A stretch of DNA of 64,000 nucleotides from an uncultured Varibaculum sp. (GCA_947255165.1 CAMYFZ010000002.1:1-64000); one strand, 5' to 3'. Shown: positions 1 to 9,356, counted from the stretch's first letter. Made by a program: numbers and translations. Notes: a model not told the origin generated them from the sequence alone.

Positions 1-136
1 AATCGCCGACTTTCAAACCCTCGTCTGCCAGCAAATCCGTGGAAATCATCCGTTCGACACCGGATAGTGAAACCTTGGCGCGGCCGCTTTCATTTTCATC
101 AAAAGCCACGATCTCGGCAGGAACTCCCAAGCACAT
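1..136 (-). CDS. hypC: HypC/HupF hydrogenase maturation chaperone (3' part beyond window)
   Basis: The reading frame starts with MCLGVPAEIV, the invariant HypC N-terminus whose Cys2 holds the Fe(CN)2CO precursor. HypC works with HypD to build this ligand set and hands it to the large-subunit precursor. Only the first 45 codons are present; the gene runs off the left edge. A good Shine-Dalgarno (GGAGGG on the minus strand, about 138-146) precedes the ATG. It diverges from hypE. hypD is not in the window and would be expected further left. A second HypC is encoded at 11777-12004. Confidence 0.9.
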   Translation of the reverse strand, partial: MCLGVPAEIVAFDENESGRAKVSLSGVERMISTDLLADEGLKVGD

Positions 137-306
137 AGAACCCTCCTTGAGCTAACTAGCTTCCAGGTTACTTGGATTTGTCAAAGCTATCAAAGATGAA
201 AATCTGGGCCGGTTTGTGCGATTATCAAAGAGTGGATCCTAAAAACCGCCTGAATAAAGACGAACTAAAAGTAAACTCCAATATCGCCCGGGTACGCAGC
301 CGGGGG

Positions 307-1368
307 ATGAAACTCAAAGATGATTATGTGACGCTCTCGCACGGTGCAGGCGGGAAAGCCTCCGCCGCCTTGGTGGATCAGGTTTTTGTTTCCGGTTACG
401 GCAACGAAGTCCTAGAAGAGCTCACCGATGCCGGGGTGCTACCCCTAACGGAAGTACTCGGCGAGATAGCTGGCAGCGGCGACACTGATTTCGGTGGCGG
501 CAAATTGGCGATGTCCACTGATTCCTATGTAGTTAACCCCACGGTGTTCCCGGGGGGTTCCATTGGGGAACTGGCGGTCAATGGTACCGTCAATGACCTG
601 GCGGTTTCGGGCGCCATCCCCAAGGTTATTAGCGCCGGTTTCATTTTGGAGGAAGGCTTGCCGATCGCGGAATTACGCCGAGAAGTACAGGCGATGCGCG
701 AGGCCGCCGAGACCGCGGGGGTACGGATCGTTACCGGCGACACCAAAGTGGTTCCCAAAGGCAGCGGCGACAAACTATTTATTAACACCGCTGGCATCGG
801 GATTGTGCCCGGTGAGCGCCACCTAGGTGCCAGTAAAGTGCAGCGCGGAGACCGGATTATTGTTTCGGGAGCAATCGCAGATCATGGGATGTCAGTGATG
901 ATGGCACGCGGTGATCTGGCGATTGAAGCCCCGATCAAATCTGATACTCGCGCCGTTAATCACCTGGTTGAAGCCTTAATGGCGGCGGTGCCGGAAACCC
1001 GCTGGATGCGTGATGCTACTCGCGGCGGCCTGGGAACGGTACTGAACGAACTAGCGGTGGCTACCGGATGGGGGATAGCTATCGAGGATGAATCGATTCC
1101 GGTGCACGATATGACCCGTGGTGCCTGCGATATGTTGGGCATCGACCCCATCTATGTGGCGAACGAAGGTATGTTCTGCGCGGTAGTTCCTGCCGACCAG
1201 GTTGATAGCGCCTTAGCAGCGCTGCGAGCACTGCCCGGTGGAGAAGAAGCCGCGAATATCGGACGGGTAGTTTCTAAACCGGAGTCATCGGTAGTGATGG
1301 TAACGGCTTTCGGGGGCACTCGCATGATTGACATGTTGGTGGGAGATCCGCTGCCGCGAATCTGCTAA
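307..1368 (+). CDS. hypE: HypE, carbamoyl dehydratase of hydrogenase cofactor assembly
   Basis: HypE dehydrates the carbamoyl group that HypF places on its C-terminal cysteine, giving the thiocyanate that supplies the CN ligands of the NiFe site. The protein shows the family N-terminus (VTLSHGAGGKAS), the AIRS-like ATP-binding region with GDTKVV, the ATRGGLGTVLNE motif, and the required C-terminus PRIC with Cys last. From this ATG the product is 353 aa, the usual family length. The frame is open further upstream to a TTG at 172, but those 45 residues are lysine-rich and not HypE-like. No start here has a strong Shine-Dalgarno, so the start is a homology choice. Confidence 0.92.
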   Translation: MKLKDDYVTLSHGAGGKASAALVDQVFVSGYGNEVLEELTDAGVLPLTEVLGEIAGSGDTDFGGGKLAMSTDSYVVNPTVFPGGSIGELAVNGTVNDLAVSGAIPKVISAGFILEEGLPIAELRREVQAMREAAETAGVRIVTGDTKVVPKGSGDKLFINTAGIGIVPGERHLGASKVQRGDRIIVSGAIADHGMSVMMARGDLAIEAPIKSDTRAVNHLVEALMAAVPETRWMRDATRGGLGTVLNELAVATGWGIAIEDESIPVHDMTRGACDMLGIDPIYVANEGMFCAVVPADQVDSALAALRALPGGEEAANIGRVVSKPESSVVMVTAFGGTRMIDMLVGDPLPRIC

Positions 1369-1381
1369 TACAACATTTCCG

Positions 1382-3676
1382 CTAGCAAGCTCCCAAAATT
1401 GCTGCCCAAGCCTGTCCTAGGCAGAGGCCGCCATCATTGGGAGGTACCGCGGCGTGGGTCAGGACTTCATAACCATCTTCGCGGGTAATCTGGGTAAAAT
1501 GCCTGCTAAATATGCGATTTAGGGCAACTCCACCGGTCAGTCCCACGGTATTAACCCCTGCTTGGTCGGCGATTTCTCTGGCCTGGTCGCCCAGGAGCTG
1601 GGCCAATCCCAGATGAAACTGCCAGGCGCGTTCTCCTACTTCGCGATCGTCCTCACCTAGCATCTCAAAAAGTTCCCGGTAGCTATTAAAGTGCAAAGCC
1701 GATGCGCCTATATGCCTGTTTGCCCAGCTGGTGGCGGTGTATTCCAGTTCCATCGCCGCCTGGGCCTCATAGGTTACTTCACTGCAGATACCTAATATGG
1801 CGGCTGCCGCGTCGAATAATCTGCCACAACTGGTGGAAGCTACTACTCCGAAACCGCTGTTCAACTGACTTTTAACCAGTTCTAACTCGGCGTATTGTCC
1901 TTGCCGATCCCCAATTTCAGTGCCGATTTTCTGGGTAATCCAATTCAGATCCCAATCATGGGCTATCCCTAAAGCGACTCGCCAGGGGTAACGCACTGCC
2001 CGGTCGCCTCCCACCAAGCTAAACGAGGGTAGGTGAGCACGGCGATGCCAATGCGCACCTGCAATCTCTAGGATTTCTCCGCCCCAGATAGTGCCATCGG
2101 TGCCATATCCGGTGCCATCTACTGCCACTATTACTGCCGGCTCTAGGCGGGAATGTTCTGCCAATAGACTATAGGCGTGTGCCACATGGTGCTGCACCTG
2201 TAATGATTCAATGCCGCGCTGTTCAGCGAAACGCGCAGCCCATGTGCCGGTGGAATAGGACGGGTGTAGATCGCAAACCACTTTTTCTGGATGTTGGTGC
2301 TGAAAATTCAGCATCTGCTCTACCGCCCTATTCAAGGCCTCTTGACTGGCAAGGGTGCCCATATCGCCGATATGTCCCGAAATATGCGCCCAATCTCCAC
2401 TTGCCAGGCAAAAAGTATTTTTTAGTTCCCCGCCTACCGCCAAAATAGGTAGCTCCGCTGCCTGAGGTAGCGCCACCGGCAGTGGTGCATACCCTCGCGA
2501 ACGCCGCGAAGGGATAGTTACCTGCGAGTTTGCTAAAAAAACTGAGTCCTCCATCGGCAGATGAATATCGCGATCATGGAAAACAAAACCGTCCGCTATC
2601 CGTGATAGCCGTTCGAGTGCGTCCTCGTTAGTGAAACACAGCGGTTCTCCCGCCAGGTTCCCCGAAGTTGCTACCAACGCCATTTCGGAGCATTCGGCAC
2701 TTAAAAGTTCTAGGTGCAAAGGGGCATAGGGCAGCAAAATTCCCACGTCACCCAGGCCGGGAGCAACCGCAGGCGCCAAATCATATCCCACGCCAAAGGG
2801 GGCGATCACAATGGGGCGCGCCGGCGAAGAGAGCTCCTCTAATTGAGAATCGGTAAGCCGTGCCAGGGCGCTAGCAGCCTTAACGGACGGAGCCATCACT
2901 GCAAATGGCTTATCCCCGCGTTGCTTGCGTTCACGCAGCCGAGCGACCGCCCCCTGATTGCGGGCATCACACATGAGATGAAAACCACCGATACCTTTAA
3001 CCGCTAGGATTTCTCCGCGTCGTAAACGCTCCCGAGTCTCGCTAAGGGCGGAGGCGATCAGGGGACGGCGATCTCCGGTGGGAGGACGCAAATCCGGATT
3101 TTTAGCGTCGCTTACCCACAGCACCGGACCGCAATCAAAACAGCTAACCGGTTGTGCGTGGAAACGCCGATTTTCCGGATCGGTATATTCGGTTCGGCAC
3201 GTCGGACACATTGGGAACTTAACCATCGTGGTGGTGTCCCGATCATAGGGTAAATCCACCATAATAGTTGCCCGGGGGCCGCAGTTAGTGCAGGTGATAA
3301 AGGGATAGTGGTAGCGCCGATTTTTCGGGTCTGCCATTTCTCGGCGACAATCAGGGCAGGTGGCGGTGTCGGGGGGAATCAAGGTACGTGCTCCGGAGCG
3401 CCGCCGTGAGGAGGCAATTCTAAAGCCGTCTTCGTGCGCCTGCTCTGGAATCTCGCGGACAACAGTGTGCAGCACCCGAGCTAGGGGAGGCAGCGTGTCG
3501 AGCATTTTTGCCATGAAACTTTCGATAGCCTTGCCGGTTCCTTGGGCTTCAATAAATACTGACTCATCGTCGTTTCCTACGAATCCCGTTAAGGGGAATT
3601 CGGCGGCTACTTTAGCTACGTGAGGGCGGAACCCCACCCCTTGTACCACGCCCCTAAGGCGATAGGCTCGCCGCAT
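1382..3676 (-). CDS. hypF: HypF carbamoyltransferase
   Basis: HypF makes carbamoyl-AMP from carbamoyl phosphate and ATP and transfers the carbamoyl group to HypE. Domains in order: N-terminal acylphosphatase-like (GVVQGVGFRPHV), two Cys4 zinc fingers (CPDC..CTNCGP and CPTC..CFDCGP), a YrdC-like domain (KGIGGFHLMCDA), and a C-terminal Kae1-like domain (VQHHVAHAYS, VDGTGYGTDGT, GGVALNRIF). From this start it is 764 aa, normal for the family. The start was chosen because AAGGA lies just upstream of it and it opens directly on the acylphosphatase domain; longer upstream frames would run into divergent hypA. It is convergent with hypE, 13 bp apart. Confidence 0.95.
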   Translation of the reverse strand: MRRAYRLRGVVQGVGFRPHVAKVAAEFPLTGFVGNDDESVFIEAQGTGKAIESFMAKMLDTLPPLARVLHTVVREIPEQAHEDGFRIASSRRRSGARTLIPPDTATCPDCRREMADPKNRRYHYPFITCTNCGPRATIMVDLPYDRDTTTMVKFPMCPTCRTEYTDPENRRFHAQPVSCFDCGPVLWVSDAKNPDLRPPTGDRRPLIASALSETRERLRRGEILAVKGIGGFHLMCDARNQGAVARLRERKQRGDKPFAVMAPSVKAASALARLTDSQLEELSSPARPIVIAPFGVGYDLAPAVAPGLGDVGILLPYAPLHLELLSAECSEMALVATSGNLAGEPLCFTNEDALERLSRIADGFVFHDRDIHLPMEDSVFLANSQVTIPSRRSRGYAPLPVALPQAAELPILAVGGELKNTFCLASGDWAHISGHIGDMGTLASQEALNRAVEQMLNFQHQHPEKVVCDLHPSYSTGTWAARFAEQRGIESLQVQHHVAHAYSLLAEHSRLEPAVIVAVDGTGYGTDGTIWGGEILEIAGAHWHRRAHLPSFSLVGGDRAVRYPWRVALGIAHDWDLNWITQKIGTEIGDRQGQYAELELVKSQLNSGFGVVASTSCGRLFDAAAAILGICSEVTYEAQAAMELEYTATSWANRHIGASALHFNSYRELFEMLGEDDREVGERAWQFHLGLAQLLGDQAREIADQAGVNTVGLTGGVALNRIFSRHFTQITREDGYEVLTHAAVPPNDGGLCLGQAWAAILGAC

Positions 3677-3796
3677 CTGTGTCCTTCCCATAGAAACTTT
3701 CAGCCCCAAGCCTAAGGTTAACCTGAAAGGGGAGAAGCGGGTAATGTTAGGAGCGTTCTCACTATGAGCGGCGAGACACTTACTCAGGGAGGATAG

Positions 3797-4147
3797 ATGC
3801 ACGAAGTTGCGCTTTCGCGTCAACTTGCTCGGATAGTGTCACGAAATGCGGCTGGACGCGAGGTTCTCGAGGTGGAGTTAGAAGTGGGACACTTGCGCCA
3901 GGTGGTTCCGGAAGCTCTCCACTTCGCATGGAGTGCAGTTCGCAAAAATACTTTGCAAGGGCCAGCCCGATTAAATATCACCGAGATACCGGCGGTGGTC
4001 CGCTGCCGAGATTGTAAAGAAACTACCGAGATGCGGGAAGTGTTGGATTTTCGCTGCGAAAAATGTTCCTCGCGGGATTTGCAGATAATCAGCGGGGAAG
4101 AGTTTAGAGTGGTGTCTATTGAGGTGACACCCCTTAGAAAGGAATAA
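3797..4147 (+). CDS. hypA: HypA nickel metallochaperone (copy 1)
   Basis: HypA delivers nickel with HypB to the hydrogenase large subunit. The protein begins MHE, where His2 is the nickel ligand, and carries the structural zinc site as CRDC (about residues 71-74) and CEKC (about 85-88). At 116 aa it has normal length. It reads directly into hypB with a 1-base gap, forming a hypA-hypB unit that diverges from hypF. A second, clearly different HypA is encoded at 10079-10435, so the two copies may serve different precursors. Confidence 0.94.
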   Translation: MHEVALSRQLARIVSRNAAGREVLEVELEVGHLRQVVPEALHFAWSAVRKNTLQGPARLNITEIPAVVRCRDCKETTEMREVLDFRCEKCSSRDLQIISGEEFRVVSIEVTPLRKE

Positions 4148-4148
4148 A

Positions 4149-4937
4149 ATGGGACGTTTTCATCGCCACGACGACGGCACAGTACATTCACACGATCATG
4201 GAGATCATGCTCACCATCACGACCATGGTGACTATGTCGCTGATCCGGAAGTAATCGGGGATCACTCGGGGTATGACACCGAGAAAGAACGCATTGAAAT
4301 TCTGGAAGATATCTATGCGGAAAATGATCATTTGGCTGCCCATAACCGCCAGGCTTTCGCTGATAACAATGTGAAAGTGATTAACCTGATGAGCTCGCCG
4401 GGATCAGGGAAAACCACTCTGCTAGAACGTACCCTCTCTGAGCTACAGGGAAAGATGCGGATAGGAATTATTGAAGGCGATATCGAGACTCCTTTGGATG
4501 CCGAGCGTCTTAGCGGTTATGGTGCCCAGATATCGCTGTTGAACACCGGACAGGGCTTCGGGGGTGAATGCCACCTGGATGCCCCGATGGTGCATCACAC
4601 TTTGGATGGTTTAGATTTAGGCAAGCTAGATTTGGTGATTATCGAAAATGTAGGCAACCTGGTGTGCCCGGCAGAATTTGACGTGGGTGAGAACGCCAAA
4701 GCGATGGTGTTCTCTATTACCGAGGGCGAAGATAAGCCCCTAAAGTATCCGGTAATGTTCCGCTCGGTTGAGATCGTAGTGGTTAACAAGATGGATCTGG
4801 CCCCCTATTTAGACTTCGATATGGACCGGTTCCGCGGCTACTTAGAGCAGGTCAACCCGGGGGTGAAGGTGATCGAAGTTTCCGCCCTGAAGGGTGAAGG
4901 CATTGATGCCTGGATCGAGTGGTTAAAGCAACTATAA
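4149..4937 (+). CDS. hypB: HypB GTPase, nickel insertion
   Basis: HypB is a SIMIBI-class GTPase that inserts nickel into the hydrogenase large subunit. The first 30 residues are a histidine/aspartate-rich nickel store (HDHGDHAHHHDHGD). The P-loop SSPGSGKTTLLE follows, then GNLVCPAEFDVGE with the metal-binding Cys, and the guanine-specificity NKMD. Length is 262 aa. It follows hypA closely and is separated from the structural genes by 128 bp that could hold a separate promoter. Confidence 0.96.
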   Translation: MGRFHRHDDGTVHSHDHGDHAHHHDHGDYVADPEVIGDHSGYDTEKERIEILEDIYAENDHLAAHNRQAFADNNVKVINLMSSPGSGKTTLLERTLSELQGKMRIGIIEGDIETPLDAERLSGYGAQISLLNTGQGFGGECHLDAPMVHHTLDGLDLGKLDLVIIENVGNLVCPAEFDVGENAKAMVFSITEGEDKPLKYPVMFRSVEIVVVNKMDLAPYLDFDMDRFRGYLEQVNPGVKVIEVSALKGEGIDAWIEWLKQL

Positions 4938-4984
4938 ATACGCTATTTTTTTTTGCGTAATACCTATAAACGTTTTAGCAGGTG

Positions 4985-5020
4985 ACCAGGATGTATGAGA
5001 GGTAACTGCTTATAATGATC
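4985..5020 (+). promoter_or_regulatory. Possible promoter of the hydrogenase structural genes
   Basis: A perfect -10 hexamer TATAAT sits at 5011-5016, about 50 bp before the small-subunit ATG. I see no good -35 box 17 bp upstream, so an activator or extended -10 use would be needed. The call rests on the -10 match and position only. Confidence 0.35.
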
Positions 5021-5065
5021 TCGAGAGACGTTGTGGTCTAACTTCAATATAGTGAGGAACCGGAA

Positions 5066-6304
5066 ATGAGCTATGAGATAAAGCCGTGGCGGGAGGGGAC
5101 TCTTGCCGATAACCTCGCCAGTGCCGGGGTCAGCCGACGAGATTTCGTTAAATATTGTGCTGGTTTGGCAGCTATTTTTGCCGTGGGGACTCCCGAGATG
5201 GCTCATGCCGCCCCGGCTCAGCGTGCAGCCGAGGAACTGGCTGACAAAATGGGCGCGATTACTAAACCAAATGTGGTGTGGTTGCAGCTCCAAGAATGTA
5301 CCGGCTGTATGGAATCGGCTTTGCGCAGTGGGGGAACCACCGTGGAAGAAGTGGTGCTGAACCTACTTTCGGTGAACTACAACGAGTTAGTAATGGCGGC
5401 TGCAGGTGAGGCAGCTGAAAAGGCGCTGGCCGACACTAACGCCAAGGAACATATCTTGGTGGTCAATGGCTCTATTCCAGTTAAAGATGGCGGTATTTAC
5501 TGCACTATCGGTGGTAAATCTGCCGAACAGGTGCTGCGGGAATCAGCGGAAAACGCCACTATGATTTTGGCAGTCGGGGCATGTGCAGTCTTTGGTTCCG
5601 TGCAAGCGGCCAAACCTAACCCCACCGGCGCCGTCGGCGTGGATGAAATCATCAAAGACAAACAGGTTATTAACGTTTCTGGTTGCCCCCCAATTGGGGA
5701 AGTAATCACCGCCTCCTTAACCTATATTTTGACTCACGGGAAAGCTCCCGAGCTTGATTCGGAAGGACGCCCCCTATTCGCCTATGGCCAGCGTATTCAC
5801 GACTCCTGCCCGCGCCGGCCACACTTCGATGCCGGCCAGTACGTGCGTACCTTCGACGATGCCGGAGCTCGCGAAGGCTGGTGTCTATACGATGTGGGAT
5901 GTAAGGGGCCTTCCACTTTCAGTCCTTGCCCGATAGTGCAGTGGAACCTGAAGTCTGGCTGGCCGATCGGTGCCGGTCACCCCTGTATTGGTTGTACTGA
6001 ACGCGACTTTTATGATCGTTTCACCCCCTTCTATCAGAAGCTGCCCACAGTACCGGGCTTTGGGGTAGAGGCAACCGCTGAAAAGGTGGGTCTGGGGCTC
6101 ACCGGGGCTGTTGCGGCCGGCGTTGCCGTGCATGCGGGGATAACCGCTGCTAGAGCCGCAGCTGACCGGAAAGCAACCAAGAATTCGCCGATGGCGGCGT
6201 TTGGTGACGCCACCGCTATCGATACTGAACCATCTCCATCCAGCGAAGAACCTATGGCGCAAACCCCCGAGGCAACCACCGAGAAGAACAGTGAGGCTAA
6301 ATAA
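5066..6304 (+). CDS. hydA: [NiFe]-hydrogenase small subunit, Tat-exported, membrane-anchored
   Basis: This electron-transfer subunit passes electrons from the NiFe site through Fe-S clusters to the cytochrome b. It has a Tat signal (SRRDFVK followed by a hydrophobic stretch and AHA-AP cleavage site), proximal-cluster cysteines in ECTGC, GACAVFG and SGCPP, distal-cluster residues in HDSCPRRPHFD and GWCLYDVGCKG, and the CPIVQWN and CIGCTE region. A hydrophobic C-terminal segment around residues 345-370 probably anchors it. The positions holding extra Cys in oxygen-tolerant enzymes are Gly (ECTGC) and Ser (GACAVFGS), indicating a standard oxygen-sensitive proximal [4Fe-4S]. The stop overlaps the large-subunit ATG. 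Confidence 0.95.
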   Translation: MSYEIKPWREGTLADNLASAGVSRRDFVKYCAGLAAIFAVGTPEMAHAAPAQRAAEELADKMGAITKPNVVWLQLQECTGCMESALRSGGTTVEEVVLNLLSVNYNELVMAAAGEAAEKALADTNAKEHILVVNGSIPVKDGGIYCTIGGKSAEQVLRESAENATMILAVGACAVFGSVQAAKPNPTGAVGVDEIIKDKQVINVSGCPPIGEVITASLTYILTHGKAPELDSEGRPLFAYGQRIHDSCPRRPHFDAGQYVRTFDDAGAREGWCLYDVGCKGPSTFSPCPIVQWNLKSGWPIGAGHPCIGCTERDFYDRFTPFYQKLPTVPGFGVEATAEKVGLGLTGAVAAGVAVHAGITAARAAADRKATKNSPMAAFGDATAIDTEPSPSSEEPMAQTPEATTEKNSEAK

Positions 6305-8046
6305 TGGCTGAAAAAGTAGTTATCGACCCGTTGACTCGTATTGAGGGTCACCTGCGTATCGAGATGGAAACCGCTGGGAATCAGATTAAGAAAGCCTGGA
6401 GCGTTAGCACCCAGTTTCGGGGAATCGAAACTATTGTCCAGAATCGCGATCCCCGGGATGTGTGGGCATTTGTCCAGCGAATTTGCGGGGTATGTACCTC
6501 GGTTCATGCGATTGCTTCGATTACCGCAGTCGAGGACGCGATTGGTTCCAATCCCCCCGAAAACGCGCGTTTAATCCGCGGTTTAGTTTTGGGGTCACAA
6601 GAAATCCAAGACCACGTGATTCACTTTTATCACTTGCATGCTTTGGACTTCGTGAATGTTCCGAACGCGGCTAAGGCAGATCCTGCTAAGGCGGTGGAGT
6701 TTGCGCACTCCATCGGTTCCAAGTGGCGGGGCAATAACCTAAAGCGCTTCACCGAGGTACGCGACACCATTCAACAGGTGCTTGATTCCGGACAGCTGTC
6801 GGTGTTTACCGGCGGGTATTGGGATCATCCTGATTACCGTCTTCCTCCTGAAGCTGATTTGATGTGCGTGGCGCACTATCTGGATGCCTTGGAATTCCAG
6901 CGCTCGATGATTCGTATCAACACCGTCTTCGGGGGCAAGAACCCGCACCCGAACTTCCTGGTAGGCGGGATGGCTTGCTCGATTGACCCGAATTCTTCGG
7001 AATCCATCAACCAGGTACAGCTCGACCAGGTCAAGGCGTGGATTGACGAAATTATTGAGTTCGTCAATGACTGCTATTACCCCGATGTGATTGCGCTGGC
7101 AGGCGTCTATAAAGACTATTTCGATATTGGAGCCACTCACCCGAACTACTTGGCAGTGGGTTTGGCGGGAGCCACCTTTAGTGGCGACCCCAATGATTCC
7201 CGATTGAAGTCTCCACATATGGCTATCAAACCGGGGGTAATAATTAATGGGGATTTGACCAAGGTTCTGCCCTTCGATCCACACAAGATTGAAGAGTTCG
7301 TCACCTCCGCTTGGTATGAATACTCGGTGGGGGACAAGAAGGGGCTAACTCCTGACAAGGGCGAAACCACAGTGAAGTATACCGGTCCCCAGCCGCCTTT
7401 TGAATGGTTAGCCGATAAGGATAAATACACCTGGTCTAAGGCTCCTCGTTATGACGGTAAACCAATGCAGGTTGGTCCGGTAGCGCGGATGGTCGTGGCT
7501 TATGCCCAAGGCTACGAACCGGTTAAGAAACTGGTTGACGGGGCTATTCAAACCCTGGGAATTACCCCCGATCAAATTAACTCCACGATGGGACGCACTT
7601 TTGCGCGCGCAGCGGAAGCCGTGGTTTCAGCAGGATTGTTACGCGAAGACTACAACGCCTTAGTGAATAACATCAAGCAAGGCAATATTGATGTTTTCGA
7701 TGCCAGCAAGTGGGAACCCTCCAGCTGGCCAGAAACCGGCCAAGGATACTCGTTTGTAGAGGTCGCGCGGGGTAATCTATCGCACTGGGTAACCATTAAG
7801 AACGAGAAGGTGGATCGCTATCAAGCAGTGGTACCCACCACCTGGTTGGCGGGAGGACGCGACGCTAACGGTGTTCCCGGTCCCTACGAACAGTCACTGA
7901 TGGGAACGGGAACCCATCCGCTGGTCAATCCCAAGGCTCCGCTAGAGCCAATGCGTACTATCCACTCCTACGATCCCTGTATGTCCTGCGGGGTTCATAT
8001 TCTAGATCCTGACGGAAATCTCCTAGGTGAGGCGGTTACATCATGA
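6304..8046 (+). CDS. hydB: [NiFe]-hydrogenase large (catalytic) subunit
   Basis: The catalytic subunit carries the NiFe(CN)2CO site. Both cysteine motifs are intact: N-terminal RICGVCTSVH and C-terminal DPCMSCGVH, followed by a 15-residue tail (ILDPDGNLLGEAVTS) expected to be removed after His by the protease encoded at 9371-10012. At 580 aa it matches group 1 membrane-bound uptake enzymes. It overlaps the small-subunit stop (TAATG) and the following cytochrome gene (ATGA), so the three structural genes are translationally coupled. It is co-exported with the Tat-bearing small subunit. Confidence 0.96.
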   Translation: MAEKVVIDPLTRIEGHLRIEMETAGNQIKKAWSVSTQFRGIETIVQNRDPRDVWAFVQRICGVCTSVHAIASITAVEDAIGSNPPENARLIRGLVLGSQEIQDHVIHFYHLHALDFVNVPNAAKADPAKAVEFAHSIGSKWRGNNLKRFTEVRDTIQQVLDSGQLSVFTGGYWDHPDYRLPPEADLMCVAHYLDALEFQRSMIRINTVFGGKNPHPNFLVGGMACSIDPNSSESINQVQLDQVKAWIDEIIEFVNDCYYPDVIALAGVYKDYFDIGATHPNYLAVGLAGATFSGDPNDSRLKSPHMAIKPGVIINGDLTKVLPFDPHKIEEFVTSAWYEYSVGDKKGLTPDKGETTVKYTGPQPPFEWLADKDKYTWSKAPRYDGKPMQVGPVARMVVAYAQGYEPVKKLVDGAIQTLGITPDQINSTMGRTFARAAEAVVSAGLLREDYNALVNNIKQGNIDVFDASKWEPSSWPETGQGYSFVEVARGNLSHWVTIKNEKVDRYQAVVPTTWLAGGRDANGVPGPYEQSLMGTGTHPLVNPKAPLEPMRTIHSYDPCMSCGVHILDPDGNLLGEAVTS

Positions 8047-9356
8047 GCGATAAGACGGGGACAGAAACTGCCGAAAAATCGGTGAAAGCCGCGCAGAAGG
8101 ATTTTGCGAAAGCTAATGAAGATCGCCAAATCCAGTTTTTTTCGCAGGATGCTCCCAAGACTAAAGGCATTGAGGTAGGGGGCGGTTTTAGTTGCTCCGA
8201 TATCTCGATGCGACGCCTTTTACTAATGGCAGCGGTTTCCCCGGCAGGCAGCACTGATCCGGTAGATGTCGCCTTAAAAGAGTCTCTTCGCTATCGATTT
8301 AAACACGGCGCTCCCAATGCTGATATTCCGGCAGAGAACTTCGATCCCGCTAAAGAGCGGAGTTATTCTTTGGCGCGGATTAACGATATGAAGCGCACCA
8401 AGATGGGCGAGTCCAAAAACACGCTGATAGCACGGGGTGACTTGGAATCGGTCATGAACGTGGCCAAACCAGAGCGAGCGCTGCGTACCCTTCTGCGGAA
8501 GAACGCACAGATGGCAGGTTCGCGCGGTTACCGCTGCTTAGGGGTAGCTACCGCCACTGTCGATGAAAACGGCGAGGTTAGCCCCTTCCGGATGGAGGGA
8601 TTCGTCAATGTACGTCCGGTGGGCACCGGTTTGCAAGGCGATGACCTCACCCCCACCACTGAAGACTGGGTTCGCCTTAGTGTTTGGTCAGGGAGTCTGC
8701 GTTTCCTACACTGGCTGAATGTATTGTTGATTGTAATCTTGTCAGTCACCGGATACTACATTATGGATCCGTTCTTCGGGGATACTTTCTTCCGCGGTAT
8801 CGACATCGGCTACCTGATGGGGATAATGCGTTTTATCCACTTCACAGCCGCTTTCACCTGGATAGCTATCGGAGCCGTGCGGGTGGTGATTGCCTTTGTG
8901 TCTAAAGACCGCTACTTGCGTTGGGAAACTTTCTGGCCATTTAAGAAGAAAGAAGACTGGACTTATCTAAAGGAGACTTTGGGATTCTACCTGTTCCTAA
9001 GGAAAGAAGGCCCCCTCTATGTGGCACATAACCCCTTGCAGCAACTGACCTACACTTCGGTTTATGTGCTGGGTGCTTTCCAAATGGGGATCGGAATGGC
9101 GCTTTACGCCCTGCCCCATAAGAACACCAGCCTCTTCTGGGCGATTATGGCAGCTCCCAATGACTGGTTCGGTATCCCCTTTATGCGGCTAGTTCATGCG
9201 ATGATTATGTTCCTGTTCTGGGGTTTCGTGATTGCCCACATCTATTTGGCATTCCGCGCAGATTCTCTGGAACGCCACGGAGGTATTTCGGCGATGATTT
9301 CTGGAGGCGTATGGATGCGTCGCACTTCAAAGCCGATTGATGCCCCCGAACTATAA
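8043..9356 (+). CDS. hydC: Hydrogenase cytochrome b subunit with N-terminal P-type-ATPase-like block
   Basis: The C-terminal half (about residues 215-430) is a four-helix HyaC-type cytochrome b561 that anchors the hydrogenase and passes electrons to quinone. Histidines lie in FLHWLN (His223), RFIHF, and the last helix region RLVHAM. The first ~190 residues are not part of that family. They start with DKTGT at residues 3-7, then show FDPAKERSYSLARI (100-113), ARGDLESVMNV (130-140), GYRCLGVATA (162-171) and EGFVNVRP (185-192). In order these match the phosphorylation motif and nucleotide-binding domain landmarks of P-type ATPases. No ATPase membrane or actuator domain is present. Family cytochromes are usually near 200-250 aa; this one is 437. 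Confidence 0.9.
   Translation: MSDKTGTETAEKSVKAAQKDFAKANEDRQIQFFSQDAPKTKGIEVGGGFSCSDISMRRLLLMAAVSPAGSTDPVDVALKESLRYRFKHGAPNADIPAENFDPAKERSYSLARINDMKRTKMGESKNTLIARGDLESVMNVAKPERALRTLLRKNAQMAGSRGYRCLGVATATVDENGEVSPFRMEGFVNVRPVGTGLQGDDLTPTTEDWVRLSVWSGSLRFLHWLNVLLIVILSVTGYYIMDPFFGDTFFRGIDIGYLMGIMRFIHFTAAFTWIAIGAVRVVIAFVSKDRYLRWETFWPFKKKEDWTYLKETLGFYLFLRKEGPLYVAHNPLQQLTYTSVYVLGAFQMGIGMALYALPHKNTSLFWAIMAAPNDWFGIPFMRLVHAMIMFLFWGFVIAHIYLAFRADSLERHGGISAMISGGVWMRRTSKPIDAPEL

Noticed and set aside
172..306. N-terminal extension of HypE from a TTG start
   Set aside because: The 45 extra residues are lysine-rich, unlike the family, and would occupy the hypC-hypE promoter region; kept only as an alternative.
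3677..3823. Longer HypF start overlapping hypA
   Set aside because: The ATG at 3676 has AAGGA upstream and opens on the acylphosphatase domain; the longer version runs across the divergent hypA start.
4938..4970. T-rich hairpin after hypB as terminator
   Set aside because: TACGC/GCGTA gives only a 5-bp stem with the T-run in the loop; too weak to call.
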